The notes below the pieces were generated by a model, which was not told where the DNA came from, ran no database searches, and saw only the letters and a program-made list of their open reading frames with translations. From contig NZ_CP109162.1 of assembly GCF_035920445.1 (NCBI RefSeq), positions 5,394,001 through 5,458,000 of the forward strand: DNA of 64,000 bases. The letters run 5' to 3'. The stretch comes from Nocardia sp. NBC_01730 (lineage in GTDB: Bacteria; Actinomycetota; Actinomycetes; Mycobacteriales; Mycobacteriaceae). The position numbers and the translations under genes are program-made. The first letter of the stretch is position 1, and every line of letters begins with the position of its first letter. Shown in pieces: positions 26,674-34,305 of this stretch.

Positions 26674-26683
26674 GGAGTTCCTT

Positions 26684-27568
26684 ATGGACGTTGTGATCGG
26701 CCAGCTCTTCACGGGGCTGAGCCTGGGATCGATTCTCTTACTTGCCGCGCTCGGGCTTTCGCTGACCTTCGGTCAGATGGGCGTGATCAACATGGCGCAC
26801 GGCGAGTTCATCATGGCCGGGTGCTACACGACTTACGTGGTGCAGAAGGTCATCTCGTCGGCGGGTGTCTCGCTCGTCGTCTCGCTGCTCATCGGCTTTC
26901 TCGTCGGCGGGCTGCTCGGCGCGGCGTTGGAGATGGGCCTGATTCGCTGGATGTACGACCGACCGCTGGACACCTTGCTGGTCACCTTCGGTGTCGGGTT
27001 GGTGTTGCAGCAGCTTGCCCGTGACATCTTCGGCGCGCCAGCCAAGAACGTCGTCGCACCCGGATGGCTCAGCGGCGGCGTCACGATTGTGGGGGCGGTG
27101 GTGCCGAAGACCCGCATCTTCATTCTCGTCCTCGCGGTCGTCGCGGTGACCGCGCTTGCCGCGGTGCTCAAAACGACGCCGCTGGGACGGCGCATCCGCG
27201 CGGTGGTGCAGAATCGGGGTCTGGCCGAGACCTCCGGCGTCTCCAGTCGTTTCACCGATATCAGCACCTTCTTCATCGGGTCCGGGTTGGCCGGCGTCGC
27301 AGGTGTCGCGCTCACGCTGATCGGTTCCACGAGCCCGACCATCGGCCAGAGCTACCTGATCGACGCGTTCCTCGTCGTGGTCATCGGCGGGCTCGGCCAG
27401 ATCAAGGGCACGGTGATCGCGGCGTTCGCCCTAGGCCTGCTCAATTCCTATATCGAATATTCGACCACCGCGTCCATCGCGAAGGTCATCGTCTTCGTCA
27501 TCATCGTCATCTTCTTGCAGGTCCGTCCACAGGGTTTGTTCACCGTCCGCACAAGGAGCCTGGCTTGA
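26684..27568 (+). CDS. urtB: Urea ABC transporter permease UrtB
   Basis: Branched-chain-type permease of 294 residues with about eight hydrophobic helices. Landmarks: LAALGLSLTFGQMGVINMAH near the N-terminus, GRRIRAVVQNRGLAETSGVS in the cytoplasmic loop that meets the ATPase, and VVVIGGLGQIKGTVIAAFAL near the C-terminus. ATG 26684 is preceded by GGAG seven bases upstream; longer in-frame extensions would translate the palindromic repeat and are rejected. Its stop overlaps the TTG start of urtC. Together with UrtC it forms the membrane channel for urea uptake. Confidence 0.93.
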   Translation: MDVVIGQLFTGLSLGSILLLAALGLSLTFGQMGVINMAHGEFIMAGCYTTYVVQKVISSAGVSLVVSLLIGFLVGGLLGAALEMGLIRWMYDRPLDTLLVTFGVGLVLQQLARDIFGAPAKNVVAPGWLSGGVTIVGAVVPKTRIFILVLAVVAVTALAAVLKTTPLGRRIRAVVQNRGLAETSGVSSRFTDISTFFIGSGLAGVAGVALTLIGSTSPTIGQSYLIDAFLVVVIGGLGQIKGTVIAAFALGLLNSYIEYSTTASIAKVIVFVIIVIFLQVRPQGLFTVRTRSLA

Positions 27569-28707
27569 CTTCGCTCGTACAACGGTGGCGCGCGCACTCC
27601 TCGCTCACCGCGCCGGCCGGTTTCGCGGTCGCCGCTCTGCTGCTGTTCGCGGTCGCCCCCGCGGTGCTCAGCGACTTCCGGCTCAACTTGCTCGCGAAGT
27701 TCCTCTGCTTCGCGATCGTCGCGGTCGGCATCGGATTGGCCTGGGGCCGTGGCGGAATGCTGACTCTCGGTCAGGGTGTGTTCTTCGGCATCGGCGCCTA
27801 CGTCATGGCGATGCATCTGCAGATGGCCGACGCGGCCCGGCTCGGCAACGACGTGCCGGAGTTCATGGAGATCGCAGGTATCCGCGAATTGCCCTCGTTC
27901 TGGCAGCCGTTCGCGTCCGCTCCGGTGGCGCTGCTCGGCATTCTCGTGCTGCCCGCGCTGATCGCCGCGGTGCTCGGCTACGGCGTGTTCAAGCGCCGGG
28001 TCAAGGGCGCTTACTTCGCCATCCTCAGCCAGGCGCTTGCCGCCGCACTTGCCATCCTGCTCACCGGCCAGCAAACCATCGGCGGCTTCACTGGCCTGTC
28101 GGATTTCCGCGCCTTCTTCGGCTTCAAGCTGTCCGACCCGGCGAATCGGCAGATGCTGTTCTTCATCGCGGCGGGCACTCTGCTGGTGGTGGTCGCGCTG
28201 GTGCGGCAGCTGATGCACAGCAGGTATGGCGAACTGCTCGTCGCCGTGCGCGACCAGGAGGAGCGGGTGCGCTTCCTGGGTTACGACCCGGCGAACGTGA
28301 AGATCGTCGCCTACGTGGTCGCCGCGTTCTTCGCGGGCATCGCCGGTGCGCTGTTCACTCCGATCGTCGGCATCATCTCGCCCGCCGACATCGGCGTCGT
28401 TCCGTCCATCGCGTTCCTCATCGGCGTCGCGATCGGCGGCCGCACCACCCTGCTCGGGCCGGCGCTGGGCGCGATCGGCGTGGCGTGGGCTCAGACGGCG
28501 TTCTCCGAGGAGTTCCCCTCCGGCTGGACTTACCTGCAAGGCGTGCTGTTTATCGTGGTGGTCGGCTTCGTCCCGGCCGGACTCGCCGGACTGTGGCCGA
28601 TGCTGAAGAGCCTGCCGAACAGCCGGTTTCGGCGTTCGGCGCCGATCGTGGTGACCGAAGCGCTACCCGAGACCGAACCCGAGGCGGAGAAGGTGAAATC
28701 CCGATGA
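27565..28707 (+). CDS. urtC: Urea ABC transporter permease UrtC
   Basis: Second permease, 380 residues, LivM-like. The start is TTG 27565, overlapping the urtB stop (TTGA), with AAGGAG six bases upstream inside urtB. Visible pattern: AIVAVGIGLAWGRGGMLTLG and GQGVFFGIGAYVMAMHLQMA in the first third, QTIGGFTGLSDFRAF in the external loop, VRDQEERVRFLGYDPANVKI in the cytoplasmic coupling loop, and IGGRTTLLGPALGAIGVAWA towards the end. The stop overlaps the urtD ATG (ATGA). It pairs with UrtB in the membrane and is energised by UrtD and UrtE. Confidence 0.93.
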   Translation: MTSLVQRWRAHSSLTAPAGFAVAALLLFAVAPAVLSDFRLNLLAKFLCFAIVAVGIGLAWGRGGMLTLGQGVFFGIGAYVMAMHLQMADAARLGNDVPEFMEIAGIRELPSFWQPFASAPVALLGILVLPALIAAVLGYGVFKRRVKGAYFAILSQALAAALAILLTGQQTIGGFTGLSDFRAFFGFKLSDPANRQMLFFIAAGTLLVVVALVRQLMHSRYGELLVAVRDQEERVRFLGYDPANVKIVAYVVAAFFAGIAGALFTPIVGIISPADIGVVPSIAFLIGVAIGGRTTLLGPALGAIGVAWAQTAFSEEFPSGWTYLQGVLFIVVVGFVPAGLAGLWPMLKSLPNSRFRRSAPIVVTEALPETEPEAEKVKSR

Positions 28708-29546
28708 CCGAGACGAAGCGACCCGAACTCGGCAGCAATGCCGGCATGTCCAGCGAGTACCTCGAAATCCGCGGCTTGTCCGTGAGTTTCGACGGCTTCA
28801 AGGCCGTCACCGACGTGGACCTGACGGTGTTGCAGGGCGACCTGCGCTTTCTCATCGGCCCCAACGGGGCGGGCAAGACCACGCTCATCGACGCGATCAC
28901 CGGACTGGTCCCCGCGACCGGATCAGCGCAGAAGACCGGCGTCGAACTGCTCGGTAAGAAGGTGCACCAGATCGCCAGACTCGGCATCGGGCGGACGTTT
29001 CAGACCGCGAGTGTGTTCGAGCAGCTCAGCGTGCTACAGAATCTCGATATCGCGGCGGGCGCGGGCCGCTCGGCGCTCACCATGCTGCGGCGGCGCAAGT
29101 CGGTACTGCCCGGCATCGAGGAGGCGCTCGAGACCATCGGCCTCGGCGACCTGCGCGACCAACCCGCGGGGGTGCTGGCACACGGGCAGAAGCAGTGGCT
29201 GGAGATCGGCATGCTGCTGGTGCAGAACGCCTCGGTGCTGCTGCTGGACGAACCGGTCGCGGGCATGAGTGCCGAAGAGCGCGAGGAGACCGGGAACCTG
29301 TTGCGCCGGATCGGCGCCGAACGCGTCGTCGTGGTGGTCGAGCACGACATGGACTTCATGCGCGCCTTCGCCACGTCGGTGACCGTGCTGGCGGGCGGCG
29401 CAGTGCTCAGCGAGGGCACTGTCGAGAAGGTGCAGGCGGACCCGAGGGTGCAGGAGGTGTACCTGGGTACCGCCGCGGCCGTCGGGACGGAGCTGGAAGA
29501 CGAAACGACCATGCAGGGCAAGGAGTCCGCTGAATGCTCGAGCTGA
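28704..29546 (+). CDS. urtD: Urea ABC transporter ATP-binding protein UrtD
   Basis: LivG-like ATPase of 280 residues. Walker A is GPNGAGKTT (about 52-60), the Q-loop region contains GRTFQTASVF, the signature is AHGQKQWLEIGMLL (variant LSGGQ, usual for UrtD) and Walker B is VLLLDEPVAGM. The switch histidine is in VVVEHDMDFM. ATG 28704 overlaps the urtC stop. The C-terminal ~30 residues are polar and continue 13 bases into urtE. With UrtE it forms the ATPase pair that drives urea import. Confidence 0.94.
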   Translation: MTETKRPELGSNAGMSSEYLEIRGLSVSFDGFKAVTDVDLTVLQGDLRFLIGPNGAGKTTLIDAITGLVPATGSAQKTGVELLGKKVHQIARLGIGRTFQTASVFEQLSVLQNLDIAAGAGRSALTMLRRRKSVLPGIEEALETIGLGDLRDQPAGVLAHGQKQWLEIGMLLVQNASVLLLDEPVAGMSAEEREETGNLLRRIGAERVVVVVEHDMDFMRAFATSVTVLAGGAVLSEGTVEKVQADPRVQEVYLGTAAAVGTELEDETTMQGKESAECSS

Positions 29547-30226
29547 TCGATATCCACTCCGGCTATGGCCGTACCGAGGTGATCCACGGCGTCTCGGTGA
29601 CGGTTCCGGACGACAGCGTGGTCGCCGTCATGGGACACAATGGGGCGGGGAAGACCACGCTGCTGCGCACCGCCGTCGGCCTGATCGGCGCGAAGTCGGG
29701 GCGGATCGAATTCGACGGAGAGACCGTCACCAAGCTGTCCCCGTCTCGGCGGGTGCGCCGCGGTATCGCCTACGTACCGCAGGGACAGCAGAGTTTTCCA
29801 CAGCTGACCACCGCCGAGAACCTGCAGGTCGTCGCGGACGGACGCAAGCGAGGCAAGGCACTGATCGACGAGTCGCTCGACCTGTTCCCCGCACTGCGTG
29901 ACCTGCTCACCCGCAAAGCGGGTCTGCTTTCCGGGGGCCAGCGCCAGCAACTCGCGATCGCGCGGGCATTGATCACCGAGCCGAAGCTGCTCATCCTCGA
30001 CGAGCCGACCGAGGGCATCCAGCCGTCGGTGGTCGCCGAGATCGAGAGCACCATCATCGATCTCACCCGGCGCGGCGGGCTGAGCGTGCTGCTGGTCGAG
30101 CAGCACATCGGCTTCGCGCTGCAGGCCGCGCAGCGCTACTACGTCCTGCGATCCGGCCGGATCACCTCCACCGGGGCCGGCGGCGCGGGCGCGGAGACCG
30201 CGGTCCGCTCGGCGATGGCGATCTGA
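29534..30226 (+). CDS. urtE: Urea ABC transporter ATP-binding protein UrtE
   Basis: LivF-like ATPase of 230 residues, completing the transporter. Walker A GHNGAGKTT (about 34-42), Q-loop YVPQGQQSFPQLT, signature LLSGGQRQQLAIARAL, Walker B LLILDEPTEGIQPS and switch histidine in LLVEQHIGFAL are all intact. ATG 29534 lies inside the end of urtD, with CAAGGAG about ten bases upstream. No urease genes follow in the window; instead a GntR regulator begins 8 bases later, so urea is presumably hydrolysed by enzymes encoded elsewhere. Confidence 0.94.
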   Translation: MLELIDIHSGYGRTEVIHGVSVTVPDDSVVAVMGHNGAGKTTLLRTAVGLIGAKSGRIEFDGETVTKLSPSRRVRRGIAYVPQGQQSFPQLTTAENLQVVADGRKRGKALIDESLDLFPALRDLLTRKAGLLSGGQRQQLAIARALITEPKLLILDEPTEGIQPSVVAEIESTIIDLTRRGGLSVLLVEQHIGFALQAAQRYYVLRSGRITSTGAGGAGAETAVRSAMAI

Positions 30227-30234
30227 GCGCCGCC

Positions 30235-30942
30235 ATGACCCGCCACAGTGGTCGGATCCCGTTGAGCGAGCGCGTGTACGACTCGCTGCGCCGGGATCTG
30301 GCCACCGGAGCGATTGTGCCGACCGAACGGCTCGGCGAAGAACGTCTCGCCGAGATCTACCAGGTGTCGCGCACCCCGGTGCGCGAGGCTCTTGCTCGGT
30401 TGCAAGCCGAGGGGCTGGTCGAGCGGCTCTCCGACGGCCTGTACCCGTACCGGCCTCGGATCGACGAACTCGATCACCTCTATGAGTTGCGGATTGTGCT
30501 GGAGGCCAGTGGGATTCAACGGGGGCGGACCGGCGGACCCGCGTCGACGCCAGCACACGACCTGGATCTGGTGCGCGCGGAACTCAAAACCTGGCGTGCG
30601 TTGCGCGACGATCCGCCCGATCCGGGTCCCGGGCTGGTGGCCGCCGACGAACGGTTCCACACCACGCTGCTTGCCGCGGCGGGCAACGCCGCCCTTGCCG
30701 ACGCGCTCACCGCGGTGCATGTCCGAGTACGGCCGGTACGCACGCTGGACCTGCCCACCCCGGACCGGATCGCCACGATGACCGCCGAGCACATCGCGAT
30801 CGCGGAGCAGTTGCTGATCGGGGCGGTCGACGCCGCGCTGGAGACCCTCACCACCCATATCGACACCTCGCGGGCACATGTGCTCGCCCGCGCGCAGCAT
30901 GCGCTGCGGCTCACCAAACTGGGCAGGGCCGTGCGAGATTGA
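30235..30942 (+). CDS. GntR-family regulator, FCD type, of the urt operon
   Basis: Regulator of 235 residues. The N-terminal winged helix is canonical (SERVYDSLRRDLATGAIVPT, then EERLAEIYQVSRTPVREALA and LQAEGLVERL). The C-terminal FCD-type helical domain (from about residue 75) has LYELRIVLEASGIQRG and DERFHTTLLAAAGNAAL, and ends with a metal-binding-like His in MTAEHIAIAEQLL. It starts 8 bases after urtE and is therefore part of the same transcript, implying autoregulation. The palindrome at 24923-24937 upstream of urtA is a plausible site. The effector could be urea, a urea-derived compound or a nitrogen signal. It ends 3 bases from the convergent NERD-like gene. Confidence 0.9.
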   Translation: MTRHSGRIPLSERVYDSLRRDLATGAIVPTERLGEERLAEIYQVSRTPVREALARLQAEGLVERLSDGLYPYRPRIDELDHLYELRIVLEASGIQRGRTGGPASTPAHDLDLVRAELKTWRALRDDPPDPGPGLVAADERFHTTLLAAAGNAALADALTAVHVRVRPVRTLDLPTPDRIATMTAEHIAIAEQLLIGAVDAALETLTTHIDTSRAHVLARAQHALRLTKLGRAVRD

Positions 30943-30945
30943 TGC

Positions 30946-31824
30946 TCAGCAGTTCGACTGGAACGGCCAGCACTCGGCCGGACGGTACGGCGGCGGCGAC
31001 GGTGTCGGGCTGGTCGTGGTGGTGTCGGCCGCCGGGGCCGGCTGCGCCGAATCGTGGGCAAGCGCGGTGACGATCACTCCCAGCACGAGCACCATGCCGA
31101 CAACCGCGACGGCTACCACGGTCCAGCCCGCGTACGCCTGCCGTTTGGTCGCGACGCCCGGCGTCGGCTCGACTCGCGGTTTCGGTTGGCGCGCAATGGT
31201 TGTCGTCGGCGTCGGCGCGTTCTCCTCGAATCCCGCGTCGATCAACTCGGTGCGGGCCGGTGCGAGGCCGGCGAGGCCGAGCGCGTTGCACGCGCCGATC
31301 ACCCGGTCCGCGGTCCAATTGCGCGGGCCTGCGGAGAACCCCTCCAGATAGATGCGCAGCTCGGTCGCGTCCGCGACATTGCCGACGACGACGTCCAGGC
31401 CTGGCCGCAGGTTGGTGCGCGAAGGGCGCACCACCGCACCGCGAAACGGAATGAGCACGACGGCTCCACAGATGTGGCCCGGGTCCTGTAGCGACCGCTC
31501 GAGCATGTGCTTCACGGCGTAGATGCCGTGTTCCACTCGATCGGACGGACTTCCGGAATCGAGGTGATCCAGCTCCACCGGGGCATCGCTGATCTTCCAC
31601 GGCCCGTCGGCGGGAATGCTCAGGACGCCGCTCTGCCTGCGTTCGAAACCGTGCACCTCGAGCACGGTGAGCCCCCGCGGCGTGCAGACCACCGCGTCGA
31701 TCCGCCGGTTGTCCGCCTCCAGATCGATCATGGCGAGGCCGGTCGTCGGATACGACCGCAGGCACGCGACGAATTCCTGCTCGGCGCCGGAAAGCTGCGC
31801 TCCGGGCCTGATCCTCACCAGCAT
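30946..31824 (-). CDS. NERD-like domain protein with C-terminal membrane anchor
   Basis: A 292-residue protein. The N-terminal ~120 residues look like a nuclease-related (NERD) domain: AEQEFVACLRSYPTTGLAMI, then RIDAVVCTPRGLTVLEVHGF, matching the D...E-x-K pattern except that the lysine position is His. A proline-rich linker leads to one transmembrane helix (GWTVVAVAVVGMVLVLGVIV, about 236-255) and a short Thr/Pro-rich tail ending CWPFQSNC. ATG 31824 has AGGGG about six bases upstream. The tail topology places the NERD part in the cytosol. NERD proteins are linked to DNA processing, but the altered catalytic position makes activity doubtful here. Assignment is from pattern only. Confidence 0.7.
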   Translation of the reverse strand: MLVRIRPGAQLSGAEQEFVACLRSYPTTGLAMIDLEADNRRIDAVVCTPRGLTVLEVHGFERRQSGVLSIPADGPWKISDAPVELDHLDSGSPSDRVEHGIYAVKHMLERSLQDPGHICGAVVLIPFRGAVVRPSRTNLRPGLDVVVGNVADATELRIYLEGFSAGPRNWTADRVIGACNALGLAGLAPARTELIDAGFEENAPTPTTTIARQPKPRVEPTPGVATKRQAYAGWTVVAVAVVGMVLVLGVIVTALAHDSAQPAPAADTTTTSPTPSPPPYRPAECWPFQSNC

Positions 31825-32040
31825 CTGTTCCCCTGCCGACCTGTTGCGTACACCTGGGTGCGGGCATCCCTTTGTGGCCGCGGCGACTCGCACCGGTACT
31901 GATGATGACGGGGTAACCCGCCGAAAACCACTGGAAAGCAAAAGAATGCTTCCGCGATTCGCGGCCTACCGCAAGGTAGGCTCACAACTCGGCCGGCACC
32001 GGCGCCGGCCGCACACACCACGCGGAGGTGGCGACCAAGC

Positions 32041-32586
32041 ATGGTTTCAGCGCTGCGACCACGCATCTCGCCCGGACGACTCCGGGAACTCGGCCCGATC
32101 AACTGGGTTGCCTGGCAGATACTTTCCCGCGCCGCGGGTACCGACGACGCGCACTTGTTCAGCACGCTCGGTCGCACGCGGGGCCTGTTCCGCGGCTGGC
32201 TGCATTACTCGGGCAAGCTCATGCCGGGCGGGCGGCTGCCACGCCACGAGTCGGAGCTGGTCATCATTCGCGTCGCGCACCTGCGCCGGTGCGACTACGA
32301 GATGGACCATCACATCCGGCTCGGCAGGCGAGCCGGGATAACCGCAGAGGTCCTCGATCGGCTGCGCGGGGGACCGGGCGCGGAGGGTTGGTCGGACAAG
32401 CACCGAGCGCTGCTCACCGCAGTGGACCAACTGGTGGAAACGCGCGACCTCGACGACGACACGTGGGCCGCGCTGGCGGAACACTACGACGAACGCCGCC
32501 TGATCGAAATCATTTTGCTGGTCAACCAATACGAGGGTCTCGCAGCCACTATCACCGCACTGCGCATCCAGCGCGACGGCGTCTAG
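32041..32586 (+). CDS. Carboxymuconolactone decarboxylase/AhpD-like protein
   Basis: All-helical protein of 181 residues of the CMD/AhpD-like superfamily. Core motif ESELVIIRVAHLRRCDYEMD (about 77-96) continues with HHIRLGRRAGI; the pair of residues C-x2-E and the downstream His are the family's redox or base residues, but only one cysteine is present, so the AhpD CxxC disulfide is absent. ATG 32041 has GGAGGTGG about ten bases upstream. In M. tuberculosis a similar protein (Rv0464c) sits next to ramB, so this may be its counterpart displaced by rearrangement. Substrate unknown; an antioxidant or small-molecule lactonase-like role is possible. Confidence 0.82.
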   Translation: MVSALRPRISPGRLRELGPINWVAWQILSRAAGTDDAHLFSTLGRTRGLFRGWLHYSGKLMPGGRLPRHESELVIIRVAHLRRCDYEMDHHIRLGRRAGITAEVLDRLRGGPGAEGWSDKHRALLTAVDQLVETRDLDDDTWAALAEHYDERRLIEIILLVNQYEGLAATITALRIQRDGV

Positions 32587-32594
32587 GTTCGGCA

Positions 32595-33368
32595 TCAGGA
32601 GGCGCGCGTCCCCTCGATGTGGCGGGCCAGCCCATCCAGGACCCGGGCCAGCCCGAACTCATAGGCGTGGTCAGTACTGTAGGCGGCGTCGTGGACTCGG
32701 CCCGCGGCCGCGCCGACACGTGCGGCCAGCGGATAGCGCCGCACGTCGAAGACCTGCTCCAGCAGCGGGGCGGCGCGTTCCCACCACTGCCGGTCGGACA
32801 TCGCACTGTCCGCGGCAGCGCGCTCGGTGTCGATGGCGATCCGGGCGACGGACGTAACGAAACCGAGTACGAACGTCAGGGCGGCGTCCATCGTGACATC
32901 ATCGAGGCCGAGACCGTCGAACGCCCGCAGCTCGTGGTCATATTTCGCGGCTAGGCCGGGGCCGAGCGGCGGACGGGTAGTCGGCAGGTAGGCGACCCAC
33001 GGATGGCGGGCCAACATGGCGCGGTTCTCCGCGGCGACCAAGGCGACCCGTTCACGCCAGGACAGGCCGGTCAGATCGGCGCGCTCCATCTCCGCGTACA
33101 CCGTGTCCAGCATGAGGTCGACCAATTCGGCCTTGCCCGGCACATAGGTGTAGGTGGCCATCGGGGTCAGGCCCAGCTCGGTGGCGACCGCGCGCATGGT
33201 GAGTGCACCGATGCCCGCCGAGTCTGCGATCTCGATCGCCGCCGCGACCACCGCCTCGACGCTGCTGCGCTGCTTCGGTCCGCGGCCGGGGCTCGCCGGA
33301 ACCCGCCACAGCAACTCCAGGGTGCGCACGGGGTCGCCCGCGCTGCTGCGCTCCTTCGGCTGTCCCAC
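32595..33368 (-). CDS. TetR-family regulator with TetR_C_1-type effector domain
   Basis: Regulator of 257 residues. The DNA-binding domain is preceded by ~35 residues (ELLWRVPASPGRGPKQRSS) as in the tetracycline-repressor-like subgroup; the helix-turn-helix is ADSAGIGALTMRAVATELGL followed by TPMATYTYVPGKAELVDLM. The C-terminal domain contains HPWVAYLPTTRPPLGPG, typical of TetR_C_1. GTG 33368 is chosen because GGAGG lies four bases upstream; an ATG at 33419 would add 17 residues across the promoter region. It is divergent from a VOC-family gene with a perfect palindrome between them, so it likely represses both. Confidence 0.88.
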   Translation of the reverse strand: MGQPKERSSAGDPVRTLELLWRVPASPGRGPKQRSSVEAVVAAAIEIADSAGIGALTMRAVATELGLTPMATYTYVPGKAELVDLMLDTVYAEMERADLTGLSWRERVALVAAENRAMLARHPWVAYLPTTRPPLGPGLAAKYDHELRAFDGLGLDDVTMDAALTFVLGFVTSVARIAIDTERAAADSAMSDRQWWERAAPLLEQVFDVRRYPLAARVGAAAGRVHDAAYSTDHAYEFGLARVLDGLARHIEGTRAS

Positions 33369-33448
33369 GCTGCCTCCAATTCGGTCGAACCCCGATCGTA
33401 TCGACGTGATCCAGCTCATGGCACGAAGACTGGGGAGATTTCTCTACA

Positions 33449-33463
33449 AAGTATACTATACTT
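33449..33463. promoter_or_regulatory. Palindromic operator candidate between TetR and VOC genes
   Basis: AAGTATACTATACTT is a perfect 7+1+7 palindrome in an AT-rich promoter-like stretch, 81 bases before the tetR start and 36 before the VOC gene start. Confidence 0.65.
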
Positions 33464-33498
33464 AGTACATAGTTAATGTCGGCAACCGAGGAGGACCT

Positions 33499-33885
33499 AT
33501 GAACATCACCGCTTCCGCCATCTCGCTCAACGTCCCCGACCCGCAGGCCTCGGCGAAGTTCCTCGTCGACCACCTCGGATTCGAGGAGAAGATGTCGGCC
33601 GACGGTTTCGTTTCCCTGGACCGGCCCGACGCCGGGCTGAACGTGATCTACCTGCGCACCGGGCTGGCGACATTCAAGCCGAAGAGCGCGGCGGGCAGCG
33701 CGGGTGAAGGACTGCTCGTGGTGTTCATCGTGGACGACATCGATGCCGAATACGCCAGGCTGCGCGGCGAGGGGGTGTCGATCGTGACGCCCGTCGAGAC
33801 CGAGGAGTGGGGCGAACGATACTTCCAGATGAGCGATCCGAACGGGATCATCATCCAGCTGGTGCAGTGGGTGCGGGAGGTGTAA
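33499..33885 (+). CDS. VOC-family (glyoxalase/bleomycin-resistance type) protein
   Basis: Small metalloenzyme-fold protein of 128 residues made of two beta-alpha-beta-beta-beta halves: ITASAISLNVPDPQASAKFL with HLGFEEKM in the first, and VVFIVDDIDAEYARLRGEGV with GERYFQMSDPNGIIIQLVQW in the second. The terminal E/Q positions of metal ligands are only partly clear. ATG 33499 has GAGGAGG five bases upstream. It is probably controlled by the divergent TetR protein. Likely roles are detoxification of an electrophile or binding of a drug; the substrate cannot be deduced. Confidence 0.88.
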   Translation: MNITASAISLNVPDPQASAKFLVDHLGFEEKMSADGFVSLDRPDAGLNVIYLRTGLATFKPKSAAGSAGEGLLVVFIVDDIDAEYARLRGEGVSIVTPVETEEWGERYFQMSDPNGIIIQLVQWVREV

Positions 33886-33887
33886 GC

Positions 33888-34040
33888 GGTGTTTTTGGCC
33901 GCGCGGGCGCGGCGTGTTCGCGGCCCCCTCTTGGCTCGCGTCCGAGTGGCCGCCGCTGGCGACTTCGTCGCGAACGCGGCGGCCACTCGGACGCGAGCCG
34001 GGCCGCGAACGAGCAATGCCCGGTCTCGCTCCGCTCGGAA
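33888..34040 (+). repeat. Dispersed 153-bp palindromic repeat (copy B)
   Basis: Starts three bases after the VOC stop codon. It contains a perfect 23-bp inverted repeat (33933-33955 with 33977-33999; arm begins GGCTCGCGTCCGAG) around a 21-base loop that itself holds GCGAC-TTC-GTCGC. Outer arms GTTCGCGGCCC (33916-33926) and GGGCCGCGAAC (34000-34010) extend the symmetry. Copy A at 26521-26673 is the same element inverted. Frames read through it are arginine-rich and not credible. It could act as a terminator for the convergent VOC and NmrA-like genes. Confidence 0.85.
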
Positions 34041-34260
34041 ATCGGGGTTGTGCCGATGTGGCGACGTAGGGAGTTGACCGCAGCGGCACCGAGCATTCGC
34101 CACTCTCCCTTGCGGCCGTGACGTCATTGCGACTTCATCGCGAACGCGGCGGCCACTCGGACGCGAGCCGGGCCGCGAACGAGCAATGCCCGGTCTCGCT
34201 CCGCTCGGAAATCGGGGTTGTGCCGACGTGGTGACGTAGGGAGTTGACCGCAGCGGCACC
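33961..34260 (+). repeat. 130-bp direct duplication of the right half of the palindromic repeat
   Basis: Bases 33961-34090 recur at 34131-34260 with about three substitutions (GTCG/ATCG, GATGTG/GACGTG, GCGACG/GTGACG). The copies share GACTTC at the left end and CAGCGGCACC at the right, separated by 40 bases. The second copy lacks the left arm of the palindrome. No gene is present in 33886-34305. Confidence 0.9.
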
Positions 34261-34305
34261 TGGTTCCTTGCGACCGTGACGTCGTCCCGGAGGTGGCCGC
34301 TCGCC

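Noticed and set aside
26268..26696. Several arginine-rich frames on both strands between urtA and urtB
   Set aside because: They translate the palindromic repeat; similar nonsense arises at the copy near 33900.
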